Positions 16,833-24,675 of a stretch of 64,000 nt of DNA are shown piece by piece; the stretch's first letter is position 1; each line of letters begins with the position of its first letter. The notes beneath the pieces are model-generated. The model was not told where the DNA came from. It did not search any database and was given only the letters and a program-made list of their open reading frames with translations. Source of the DNA: Ohessyouella blattaphilus (GTDB taxonomy: Bacteria > Bacillota > Clostridia > Lachnospirales > Lachnospiraceae); the NCBI RefSeq assembly GCF_024721265.1, contig NZ_JAMXOC010000001.1, positions 310,001 through 374,000 of the forward strand. The letters run 5' to 3'. A program made the position numbers and the translations under genes.

Positions 16833-17777
16833 CTACACAAGCCTAAGTGTACGCAGTAGAAAGAGCCACGCTGTCAGCGTAAAGGGGCTAAGAAAGGTGG
16901 TAAGCGTTACCGCTCCGGCTGTGAGACTACCTTGGTTTCCCAAATTCTTGGCCATAATATAAGAAGTAACTGTGGTCGCTGAGCCTAACATCACGAGAAT
17001 AGTAACTAGCTTTTCCGCGCGGAAGCCAAAGCCGATTGCTACCGGCAAGAACAAAGCGGCAAACCCGATTAGCTTTAAAAAGGTGGCACAAAGCACCGGC
17101 ACCTTCTCCTTGTCTAAGGCGCTGTAGGTGAATGACGCTCCCATAGCCATCAGACCGAGAGGGGTGGCTAGATTGCTCACACTTTCTACGCTTTTTTCTA
17201 ACACCGGCGGCATCGAAATTCGGAAGAACGACCACAGAATCCCGATGGCGATGGCGATAATAATCGGATTTTTGATAACGCCAACTAAGGTTTCTCTAAG
17301 CCTTTTTTTGTCGATTTTGCCTTCCCCTGGTTTTAACAGACAAAGGACAATCACCGCTACTACGTTATAAAGGGGGACGCTAGCGATAATCATTACGGCG
17401 GCCGCTGTCGTCTTTCCATATAGACTTTGGAGAAAGGCCATACCGATAAGGGCGGCCGAACTGCGATAGCTCGCCTGGATAAATTCTCCTCGCAGGCCCC
17501 GCTCCTTTAGGAAAAGAGACAAGCCGATGGCAATTAAAATACAAAGAATGGTGACTGCTAGACAAAACAAGAAAAAGGGCAAATCGAATACTCGCCGAAA
17601 ATCCTCGCCTCGTAAGTCGTTAAACACCAGCGCTGGCAAAGGGACTAAGAAGACGAAACGATTGATTTTGGCAGCAAACTCTTCGTCAATTATCCCTTGC
17701 TTTCGTAAGAAAGCTCCCAGTATCATCATTAAAAAAATGGGCATGGTAGCGCCCATACTAAATAGTAAGTTTTCCAT
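16833..17777 (-). CDS. AEC (auxin efflux carrier) family transporter
   Basis: About 314 residues, ten predicted membrane helices in two halves, starting MENLLFSMGATMPIFLMMIL. Members export or import small organic acids such as malate or malonate; the substrate here is unknown. The ATG at 17777 has GGAG six bases upstream and is preferred to upstream in-frame codons. It is transcribed from an extended -10 at 17808-17803, divergent from hydE. Confidence 0.85.
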   Translation of the reverse strand: MENLLFSMGATMPIFLMMILGAFLRKQGIIDEEFAAKINRFVFLVPLPALVFNDLRGEDFRRVFDLPFFLFCLAVTILCILIAIGLSLFLKERGLRGEFIQASYRSSAALIGMAFLQSLYGKTTAAAVMIIASVPLYNVVAVIVLCLLKPGEGKIDKKRLRETLVGVIKNPIIIAIAIGILWSFFRISMPPVLEKSVESVSNLATPLGLMAMGASFTYSALDKEKVPVLCATFLKLIGFAALFLPVAIGFGFRAEKLVTILVMLGSATTVTSYIMAKNLGNQGSLTAGAVTLTTFLSPFTLTAWLFLLRTLRLV

Positions 17778-17802
17778 AATTAGCTCCATTTTGGTTTTTT
17801 TC

Positions 17803-17824
17803 ATTATAACATGTGTGATATACT
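17803..17824. promoter_or_regulatory. Back-to-back divergent promoters of AEC gene and hydE
   Basis: Minus strand TG-T-TATAAT (-10 at 17808-17803) for the transporter and plus strand TG-A-TATACT (17816-17824) for hydE, separated by ten bases. The hydE -10 ends only 7 bases before the hydE ATG at 17832, placing the predicted start of transcription at the start codon itself. Confidence 0.6.
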
Positions 17825-17831
17825 GTGGTAT

Positions 17832-18872
17832 ATGAGAAATTTAATCAGAAAACTGGATGAGAAAAGTACACTTGAAAAAGAGGAATGGATTTGGCTCTTT
17901 GAGCACCGGGATTTAATCGATAGGGAGGAGCTATTCGCCCTTGCCAGAGCGCGAACTTACGAACACTACGAGCATAAAATTTTCGTTCGGGGTTTAATCG
18001 AATTTACCAATTACTGTCGTAATAACTGCTATTACTGCGGTATTCGTTCGGGAAATCAACTGGTATCCCGCTTTCGTCTAACAACCGAAGAGATCCTCGA
18101 TTGTTGCCAGCTAAGCTACGAAGCTGGCTTTCGTACCGTGGTCTTACAAGGCGGTGAAGACGCTTTCTTTACCAAGGAACGGCTCTGTGAAATTATCGAA
18201 GCAATCCGCCGAAAGTTCCCAGAGGTGGCCATCACCCTTTCCATTGGCGAGCGTCCTCGTGAGGATTACGAAGCCTTCTTTTTAGCCGGTGCCGAGCGTT
18301 TCTTATTAAGACACGAAACGTATAGCCCTAGCCACTATGCCAGGCTTCATCCGGAGAACTTAAGTGCCAAAGCCAGGCAGAAGTGCTTAACGGACTTAAA
18401 GGAAATCGGCTATCAAGCAGGGAGCGGCTTTATGGTGGGCTCTCCTTACCAAACTCCGGAAAACTTAGCCGAGGACTTTCTATATCTTAAGGAACTGGAT
18501 CCCCAAATGATTGGCATTGGCCCGTTCATCGCTCATAAGGATACGCCTTTTGGGGCAATGACCTCGGGGACCGTGGCCGATACACTACTGTGTATTGCCC
18601 TACTGCGCCTAATGCTACCAAAGGTCTTACTTCCTTCGACTACATCCCTAGGAGCTCTTGCACTAGACGGACGCAAGAAGGGCGTTCTCGCTGGTGCCAA
18701 CGTCCTCATGCAAAACGTGACTCCTAGCGCCCAGCGATTAAATTACACTCTCTACAACAACAAAGAACGGGCCAAGGATATCGACTTAAGCCCGGATAAC
18801 CCGCTCTTTAAAGAGCTAGAACAATTAGGATACGCAATTGTATCAGAAAGAGGGGACTCGAAAAATGTATGA
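17832..18872 (+). CDS. hydE: [FeFe]-hydrogenase maturation radical SAM enzyme HydE
   Basis: About 346 residues. Radical SAM protein that helps build the diiron subcluster (dithiomethylamine bridge precursor) of [FeFe] hydrogenase. The CX3CX2C cluster reads CRNNCYYC (Cys62, 66, 69) and later blocks GSGFMVGSPYQT and IGIGPFIAHKDTPF match the family. The optional C-terminal Fe-S site of some HydE proteins is absent. No ribosome site precedes the ATG at 17832 or the in-frame ATG at 17811; a leaderless mRNA is possible. Confidence 0.94.
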   Translation: MRNLIRKLDEKSTLEKEEWIWLFEHRDLIDREELFALARARTYEHYEHKIFVRGLIEFTNYCRNNCYYCGIRSGNQLVSRFRLTTEEILDCCQLSYEAGFRTVVLQGGEDAFFTKERLCEIIEAIRRKFPEVAITLSIGERPREDYEAFFLAGAERFLLRHETYSPSHYARLHPENLSAKARQKCLTDLKEIGYQAGSGFMVGSPYQTPENLAEDFLYLKELDPQMIGIGPFIAHKDTPFGAMTSGTVADTLLCIALLRLMLPKVLLPSTTSLGALALDGRKKGVLAGANVLMQNVTPSAQRLNYTLYNNKERAKDIDLSPDNPLFKELEQLGYAIVSERGDSKNV

Positions 18873-20286
18873 TGCACATTCAAAATTAGCAGAGGACTTT
18901 ATTAATCACGAGGAAATCGAAGAGACGTTAGCCTTTGCCGATGAAAACAAAAATAACTTAACATTAATTGAAACTATCTTAGAAAAGGCCGCCAAGATGA
19001 AAGGCCTTACCCACCGAGAGGCTTCGGTGCTCCTAGCTTGCGAGGACGAAGCAACCAACGAAAAAATATACAAACTGGCAAACGAAATCAAATTGGCTTT
19101 TTACGGCAACCGCATTGTGATGTTTGCCCCCTTATATCTATCTAATTACTGTATTAACGGCTGTACCTACTGCCCTTATCACTTAAAGAACAAGACAATT
19201 CCCCGGAAGAAGCTTTCGATGGAAGAAATCCGGGCAGAGGTCATCGCCCTCCAGGATATGGGGCATAAGCGCTTAGCGCTAGAAGCCGGCGAAGATCCCG
19301 TTCATAACACCATGGATTACTACTTAGAGGCGATTCGCACGATTTATGACGTGAAACACAAAAACGGCGCTATCCGCCGGGTAAATATGAATATCGCTGC
19401 TACCACCGTGGATAATTATCGCCTTTTAAAGGAAGCGGAAATCGGTACTTATATTCTCTTTCAAGAGACGTATCACAAAGCCAGCTATCAGGAACTTCAC
19501 CCGACAGGTCCTAAGTCCGACTACGACTACCATACCACGGCAATGGATCGGGCGATGGCCGGCGGCATCGACGATGTGGGCATCGGAGTGCTCTTTGGCC
19601 TTGATAAATACCGTTATGAGTTCGCCGGGCTTTTAATGCATGCGGAGCACTTAGAAGCGGCCTTTGGCGTGGGACCTCATACGATTAGTGTCCCTAGATT
19701 AAAGGATGCCGATGATATCGATGCATCTACCTTTACAAACGGTATTGATGACGAGACCTTCGCCAAACTGGTGGCCTGTATCCGTCTAGCCGTTCCATAT
19801 ACCGGCATGATTATCTCCACTAGAGAGAGCCAGGATGTTAGAGGACGCGTCCTTCACCTGGGTATTTCCCAAATTAGTGGTGGCTCCAAGACCAGTGTGG
19901 GCGGCTACGTAGATAGCGAACCTGAATTAGGTGACTCCTCCCAGTTCGAGTTAAGTGATACCAGGACCTTAGACGAGGTCGTACGCTGGCTAATGGAAAT
20001 GGATTTCATCCCTAGCTTTTGTACTGCTTGCTACCGGGAGGGTCGTACTGGCGACCGGTTTATGTCTCTTCTAAAAAGTGGACAGATTCAAAACTGCTGT
20101 CATCCTAACGCCTTAATGACTCTTCAGGAGTATTTGATGGATTACGCATCTCCCGAGACAAAGATTATCGGTGAAAAAATCATCGACCGAGAGATTAGCA
20201 ACGTCCCTAGTGAAAAAGCTAGAGAGATCGTGATCCGCAACTTAGACCTAATCCGTAATAACAACAAACGAGATTTTGTATTTTAA
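18865..20286 (+). CDS. hydG: [FeFe]-hydrogenase maturation radical SAM enzyme HydG (tyrosine lyase)
   Basis: About 473 residues. It cleaves tyrosine to make CO and cyanide ligands of the H-cluster. N-terminal CX3CX2C is CINGCTYC (Cys96, 100, 103); the C-terminal cluster-binding region FCTACYREGRTGDRFM with a later CC pair is present, as needed for CO/CN synthesis. The ATG at 18865 overlaps the end of hydE by 8 bases and has GAGGGG upstream. Confidence 0.96.
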   Translation: MYDAHSKLAEDFINHEEIEETLAFADENKNNLTLIETILEKAAKMKGLTHREASVLLACEDEATNEKIYKLANEIKLAFYGNRIVMFAPLYLSNYCINGCTYCPYHLKNKTIPRKKLSMEEIRAEVIALQDMGHKRLALEAGEDPVHNTMDYYLEAIRTIYDVKHKNGAIRRVNMNIAATTVDNYRLLKEAEIGTYILFQETYHKASYQELHPTGPKSDYDYHTTAMDRAMAGGIDDVGIGVLFGLDKYRYEFAGLLMHAEHLEAAFGVGPHTISVPRLKDADDIDASTFTNGIDDETFAKLVACIRLAVPYTGMIISTRESQDVRGRVLHLGISQISGGSKTSVGGYVDSEPELGDSSQFELSDTRTLDEVVRWLMEMDFIPSFCTACYREGRTGDRFMSLLKSGQIQNCCHPNALMTLQEYLMDYASPETKIIGEKIIDREISNVPSEKAREIVIRNLDLIRNNNKRDFVF

Positions 20287-20301
20287 GGAGATAAGCAATA
20301 T

Positions 20302-21489
20302 ATGAGTTTACAGAACACACCTAGTTCCGAACGCGTCCACATTAGTCTCTTTGGAAATCGCAACGCCGGTAAGTCAAGCTTAATCAATGCCCTTACCGGC
20401 CAAGACCTAGCCATCGTCTCCGAAATCAAAGGAACCACCACAGATCCGGTTCAAAAAGCAATGGAATTGTTGCCTCTTGGCCCCGTCGTCATTATCGATA
20501 CCCCTGGACTGAACGATACCGGGGAAATTGGGGCACTACGGGTAAAGAAGACGTATCAAGTCTTAAATAAGACGGACATCGCGCTCTTAGTTGTGGATAT
20601 AAATACCGGCTTCCAAGAAGCGGAACTGGAAATTTTAGAACTGATTAAAGAAAAAGAAATTCCTTATCTGGTGGTCTATAATAAAAGCGACTTAAAAGAT
20701 GAAGCACCTAAGACGCTCATTAACCCTTCATTAGTAGTAAGTGCCAAAACCGGGGATGGCATTGAGGAACTAAAAAACGCGCTCGGCGCGCTGGCACCGG
20801 CGCTAGAAAAGGACAACGTTATCGCAGCTGACTTAGTTACCCCTGGAGACCTCGTACTCCTGGTTGTACCCATCGATTCTGCCGCCCCTAAAGGACGCTT
20901 AATCCTTCCCCAGCAACAGACCATTCGTGACTTACTAGATCACGGTAACCTAGTAACCATTGTCAAAGAAGACGCCCTCGAAAGCGCACTAACAAGCCAA
21001 GCGCCCGCCCTTATTATTACCGATAGCCAAGTCTTTGGCACTGTTAGTCGCATCAATAACCGGCGGTTTCCCTTGACTTCCTTTTCCATTTTATTCGCCC
21101 GCTATAAGGGCGACTTGGAGCCGTTATGGGAGGGTGCTAAGGCGCTAGATTCCTTAACGGCTAATAGCAAGATTTTAATTAGCGAAGGCTGTACCCATCA
21201 TCGTCAATGCGATGATATCGGCACCGTAAAGCTCCCCCGGTGGCTAAAGGAATATACGAAAGAAGACCTTACTCTCTCCTTTACCAGCGGCAGTGAATTT
21301 CCTCAGAATTTAAACGAGTATGATCTCATTATCCACTGCGGTGGCTGCATGTTAAATGAAAAGGAAATGAAATACCGCATCGCTAAAGCTCAGGCGGCAA
21401 ATGTTCCTATTACCAATTACGGGATGGCGATTGCCCAGATGAAGGGTATTCTCGCTGAAAGCTTAGCACCTCTCGCAAAACAGAAGTAA
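20302..21489 (+). CDS. hydF: [FeFe]-hydrogenase maturation GTPase HydF
   Basis: 395 residues. Scaffold on which the diiron subcluster is assembled and handed to HydA. The GTPase part has P-loop GNRNAGKSS (18-26), DTPGLND and NKSD; the C-terminal Fe-S ligands CTHHRQC and HCGGC are intact. The ribosome site AAGGAG is 8 bases before the ATG. Last of hydE-G-F; the hydrogenase itself is not in the window. Confidence 0.96.
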   Translation: MSLQNTPSSERVHISLFGNRNAGKSSLINALTGQDLAIVSEIKGTTTDPVQKAMELLPLGPVVIIDTPGLNDTGEIGALRVKKTYQVLNKTDIALLVVDINTGFQEAELEILELIKEKEIPYLVVYNKSDLKDEAPKTLINPSLVVSAKTGDGIEELKNALGALAPALEKDNVIAADLVTPGDLVLLVVPIDSAAPKGRLILPQQQTIRDLLDHGNLVTIVKEDALESALTSQAPALIITDSQVFGTVSRINNRRFPLTSFSILFARYKGDLEPLWEGAKALDSLTANSKILISEGCTHHRQCDDIGTVKLPRWLKEYTKEDLTLSFTSGSEFPQNLNEYDLIIHCGGCMLNEKEMKYRIAKAQAANVPITNYGMAIAQMKGILAESLAPLAKQK

Positions 21490-21523
21490 AATTCGCTCTT
21501 TATTTTCTCCCCATTTTCCTGTA

Positions 21524-21532
21524 TGATATACT
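21524..21532 (+). promoter_or_regulatory. Extended -10 promoter of the CmpB-like membrane gene
   Basis: TG-A-TATACT at 21524-21532, the same sequence as at hydE. It lies between the arms of an inverted repeat (CCCCATTTTCCT at ~21510-21521 and AGGAAATGGGG at ~21548-21558) whose right arm includes the ribosome site. Confidence 0.5.
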
Positions 21533-21561
21533 TTGTTATCTATAAGGAAATGGGGATTTTT

Positions 21562-22209
21562 ATGAATACAATTGCACGTGGCTTAGAGTATCTAAGCAAT
21601 ACTGCTACAAACGCAGCCCAGCGCTACGATTACGAACGAACGTATAAGAAGACTAGCTATGTGATTATCTTTTTTACTTTTTCCTGCATTGGCTGGTTAT
21701 GGGAAATATTATATACATACCTAACAGAAGGCCAGGCCGCCAATCGCGGCGTCTTAAACGGACCTTGGCTCCCGGTCTACGGTACAGGAGCGGTGATGTC
21801 CCTGCTAGTGTACCAGCTGCTTAAAAACAAGCGACCAACCTATCTTTTGGGAACGATTATGCTTTTTGCAGGAATCATCGAGTACGCTACCGGCGTCTTT
21901 TTAGAAAAGACCTATGGTATGCGGTGGTGGGACTACCGGGATTTGACCTTTCAGCTACACGGACGAATTTGTCTACGGGGTCTAATCTTCTTCGGCACGG
22001 CCGGACTATTTATTGTCTATATTGCTGCCCCGCGAATCGATGAATTTACCGAGCGCTTTTCTAGCCGCTTTATCAGCGCCTTAGCCCTTCTCCTGTTGTT
22101 CCTCTTGATTTTTGATATCATCACCTCTTCCCAGGCGCCAAATATGGGTCGAGGGGTTACTTATACAGTCTTTCATACAATTTCACCACTTATCAGAAAC
22201 GGAGCCTGA
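21562..22209 (+). CDS. Putative ABC-transporter-permease-like membrane protein (CmpB/DUF1113 family)
   Basis: About 215 residues. A soluble N-terminus of ~35 residues is followed by five or six membrane helices. The block FTFSCIGWLWEILYTYLTEG with GVLNGPWLPVYGTGAV is the signature of the family called putative ABC transporter permease. No ATPase lies nearby; the true function is unknown. The ATG at 21562 is preceded by a GGGGA ribosome site; 13 upstream codons in frame are disregarded. Confidence 0.82.
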   Translation: MNTIARGLEYLSNTATNAAQRYDYERTYKKTSYVIIFFTFSCIGWLWEILYTYLTEGQAANRGVLNGPWLPVYGTGAVMSLLVYQLLKNKRPTYLLGTIMLFAGIIEYATGVFLEKTYGMRWWDYRDLTFQLHGRICLRGLIFFGTAGLFIVYIAAPRIDEFTERFSSRFISALALLLLFLLIFDIITSSQAPNMGRGVTYTVFHTISPLIRNGA

Positions 22210-22235
22210 GGGAATTACCTCAGACTCCGCTTTTT
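22201..22235 (+). terminator. Terminator of the CmpB-like gene
   Basis: Eleven-base stem (22201-22211 with 22218-22228, one mismatch), followed by GC and TTTTT. It overlaps the stop codon. Confidence 0.8.
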
Positions 22236-22279
22236 ACAGCATATCTGCCAATCCATGTCTTCTAAAAAACAAACTGTTA

Positions 22280-22288
22280 TGTTATAAT
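22280..22288 (+). promoter_or_regulatory. Extended -10 promoter of the hybrid kinase gene
   Basis: TG-T-TATAAT, a perfect extended -10, 45 bases before the ATG at 22333; ribosome site GAGGGGAGAGG. Confidence 0.55.
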
Positions 22289-22332
22289 TTGATGAGTGAA
22301 CACGCAGAGTTTTAGCGAGGGGAGAGGTCTCG

Positions 22333-24015
22333 ATGATAAACAAATATAACCATGACAAAGATACTCGTCTGTCAGAATTGGAAGCAGAGCTTCAAAATCT
22401 TCGTGGCAGATTAGCTTCTGCAAATGAAAAAATAGAAAAATACGAACAAAAAATGAATGAAGAGAAAGAACCTTTGCGGGAGTTATACTTAAATTCTCTT
22501 CTTCGAATAATGCCTGAAATAGTACTCTTTATCAATACCGACTTAAAGGTTATTATGTGTTCAGAATCGTATTTAGCGGCAGCTGGCATGAAAAGTTATG
22601 ACGAAATCATCGGAACGCCGGCGATTCCCGAGCGACTTGAATATCCAAACGCACAGGCGATTAGCAGCGCCGAGCAAGAACTAATCGATGCAATGGAAAG
22701 CGGTATTACTATTGAAGAAGAGATTTTCTTCTCCTTTATACCTGGTACTTCAAAACGCTATTATAAAAAATACGTTCGCCCTCTTTCGGACACACGTGGT
22801 CAAGCTATTGGTGCAATCTTACTTTTTATCGACGTGACAGATATTAGTATCGCTCGTGAAGATGCAAAAAAAGCCAGTGAAGCCAAAGGAATTTTCCTCG
22901 CAAACATGTCTCATGAAATACGCACACCCATGAATGCGATTATTGGTATGACTCATATTGCTAGAGAGTCAAACGAAATCAACAAAAAGGACGAATGTCT
23001 GACAAAGATAGAGAGTGCATCTGCCCACCTTTTGGGCGTTATTAACGATATTCTCGATATGTCCAAAATAGAAGCCGGCAAATTTACACTCTCTGATTCC
23101 GAATTTGCCTTTGAGGACTTAATCGAGCAGATTGTGACCGTCACAAGTTTTAAAGTAAATGAGAAACTACAGAAATTCACCATTGACGTCGATAAAAATG
23201 TCCCTCCTTTTATTATCAGCGATCAACAACGGCTCTCTCAAGTTATCACTAATCTCATTTCCAACGCGATAAAATTCACTCCCGAAGGTGGTTGTATTGA
23301 TTTACGTATTCGCAATCTATCCGAGCAGGATGACATTTGTACACTTCAGGTCGATGTAGCTGATACCGGGATTGGTATATCAGAACAACAACAAAAGCAG
23401 CTATTCCAGTCTTTTCAACAAGCAGATTCTAGTATCTCCCGCAAATATGGCGGAACAGGTCTTGGTCTTGCCATATCAAAGAGCATTATTCTGCAAATGA
23501 ATGGCGACATATGGGTAGAAAGCGATGTTGGTAAAGGCTCCGTTTTTAAATTTACCGCTCAGGTTAAAAGGGGCGCTGTCGGAAATACTGATACGAAAAA
23601 AGGGAAAGATTTGACTGAAGAAACTAAGGGAATCTTTACCGGAAGACGTATCTTAGTGGTCGAAGATAATGAAATTAACCGTGAGATTGTTCACGCCCTG
23701 TTGAGAGATACCGGTGCCACCCTTGAAAGCGCTGAGAACGGCCGCATCGCCTATGATTCTCTCCTACGTGAGGAAACGACTCCTTATGATATTATTCTTA
23801 TGGATGTACAGATGCCAGAAATGAATGGATATGAAGCGACGAAAGCCATTCGTTCTACGACAAACCCGAGTGTTTGTAATACTCCGATTATCGCCATGAC
23901 GGCAAATGTCTTTCGAGAAGATATCGAGACTTGCTTAGCCGCAGGTATGAATGACCATATTGGCAAGCCTTTAGATATTGATGAAGTGATGATGAAGCTA
24001 AAGAAATATCTCTAA
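22333..24015 (+). CDS. Cytosolic hybrid sensor histidine kinase (coiled coil-PAS-HisKA-HATPase-REC)
   Basis: 560 residues with no membrane segment. Coiled coil ~10-48; PAS-like sensor ~52-170; HisKA with H-box MSHEIRTPMNAIIG (phospho-His194); ATPase with N-box NLISNAIKFTPEG, DTGIGI and GGTGLGL; C-terminal receiver domain from ~440 with phospho-acceptor Asp in ILMDVQMPEMNG. No HPt domain or DNA-binding output is visible, so the phosphoryl group must pass to a partner elsewhere or the receiver may be self-regulatory. The ligand is unknown. Confidence 0.9.
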   Translation: MINKYNHDKDTRLSELEAELQNLRGRLASANEKIEKYEQKMNEEKEPLRELYLNSLLRIMPEIVLFINTDLKVIMCSESYLAAAGMKSYDEIIGTPAIPERLEYPNAQAISSAEQELIDAMESGITIEEEIFFSFIPGTSKRYYKKYVRPLSDTRGQAIGAILLFIDVTDISIAREDAKKASEAKGIFLANMSHEIRTPMNAIIGMTHIARESNEINKKDECLTKIESASAHLLGVINDILDMSKIEAGKFTLSDSEFAFEDLIEQIVTVTSFKVNEKLQKFTIDVDKNVPPFIISDQQRLSQVITNLISNAIKFTPEGGCIDLRIRNLSEQDDICTLQVDVADTGIGISEQQQKQLFQSFQQADSSISRKYGGTGLGLAISKSIILQMNGDIWVESDVGKGSVFKFTAQVKRGAVGNTDTKKGKDLTEETKGIFTGRRILVVEDNEINREIVHALLRDTGATLESAENGRIAYDSLLREETTPYDIILMDVQMPEMNGYEATKAIRSTTNPSVCNTPIIAMTANVFREDIETCLAAGMNDHIGKPLDIDEVMMKLKKYL

Positions 24016-24028
24016 GAGCATCTGGGCC

Positions 24029-24193
24029 TCAAGAGAATAATTGGCACAACGAAGCGACCGGATAATGATTAGCCGGTCGCTTTCTTTGCCTGTATATATA
24101 GTTTGGAATCAAGCCTAACTCTTCATACAGGCGAACCGTATTGGGGTGAACGCCAACAATCGCCGCTACTTGGGATGTTCTGTACGTCTGCAA
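24029..24193 (-). pseudogene. Truncated MerR-family regulator (HTH only)
   Basis: A 54-codon frame (TTG start at 24193, AGGTG upstream) whose first ~30 residues (TYRTSQVAAIVGVHPNTVRL, then YEELGLIPN) are the winged-helix DNA-reading part of a MerR protein. After that the frame runs through the terminator hairpin at 24052-24082 and stops, so the effector domain is missing. It lies three bases after the MarR stop. Most likely a decayed gene; a functional HTH-only protein is possible but unlikely. Confidence 0.65.
24052..24082. terminator. Hairpin terminator between hybrid kinase and fab operon
   Basis: Ten-base stem AAGCGACCGG (24052-24061) with CCGGTCGCTT (24073-24082) and an 11-base loop, followed by a T-rich stretch on the plus strand. 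It could serve the convergent transcripts. Confidence 0.65.
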
Positions 24194-24195
24194 AG

Positions 24196-24642
24196 CTACT
24201 CACCTTTTCGTTCTTTAAAGAATTCGTTAAGAGATTCTAAAAGCTTCATCAAAACCGGCATCTCTTCCGGCGTTAAGCGCTTTAGAATCGCTTCTGTCAT
24301 CTGATGGTGATACTCCTCATGGTGGTGAAACGCCCGCATTCCGCTTTCTGTTAACTTTACGAAGACTACTCGGCGATCCTTTTCGCTGCGAAAGCGCTCA
24401 ACGTATTTTTTATTAACTAGAGAGTTCATGGCTGTTGTTAAGGAACCCACCGTGATACCCAAATGAGAAGCAATAGAAGTCATATTCTTCTGCTCGGACA
24501 AGCCAATCGCCTCAATCACGTGCATATCGTTATTCGTCAAGTCTTTAAACTCGCCGCTGATAATCGCTTTGCCTTCTTCTTCCATAATCTCATTAAAAAG
24601 TTTCACTAATACTTCATTCAATGAAGAGTATTCTAATTCCAC
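24196..24642 (-). CDS. fabT: MarR-family regulator, FabT-like repressor of fatty acid synthesis
   Basis: About 148 residues, winged helix. The sequence LTNNDMHVIEAIGLSEQKNMTSIA, the recognition helix TVGSLTTAMNSLVNKKYVER and the wing SEKDRRVVFVKLT fit FabT. It is the last gene of the fab-acc operon rather than the first as in streptococci. A FabT-type palindrome lies on the operon promoter at 34852-34868, so autoregulated repression by long-chain acyl-ACP is inferred. Start: GTG at 24642 with AGGAGG nine bases upstream; TTG codons at 24651 and 24648 lie too close. Confidence 0.82.
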   Translation of the reverse strand: MELEYSSLNEVLVKLFNEIMEEEGKAIISGEFKDLTNNDMHVIEAIGLSEQKNMTSIASHLGITVGSLTTAMNSLVNKKYVERFRSEKDRRVVFVKLTESGMRAFHHHEEYHHQMTEAILKRLTPEEMPVLMKLLESLNEFFKERKGE

Positions 24643-24675
24643 TAGCAACAACCTCCTTTCCGTCTCTATTATTCT

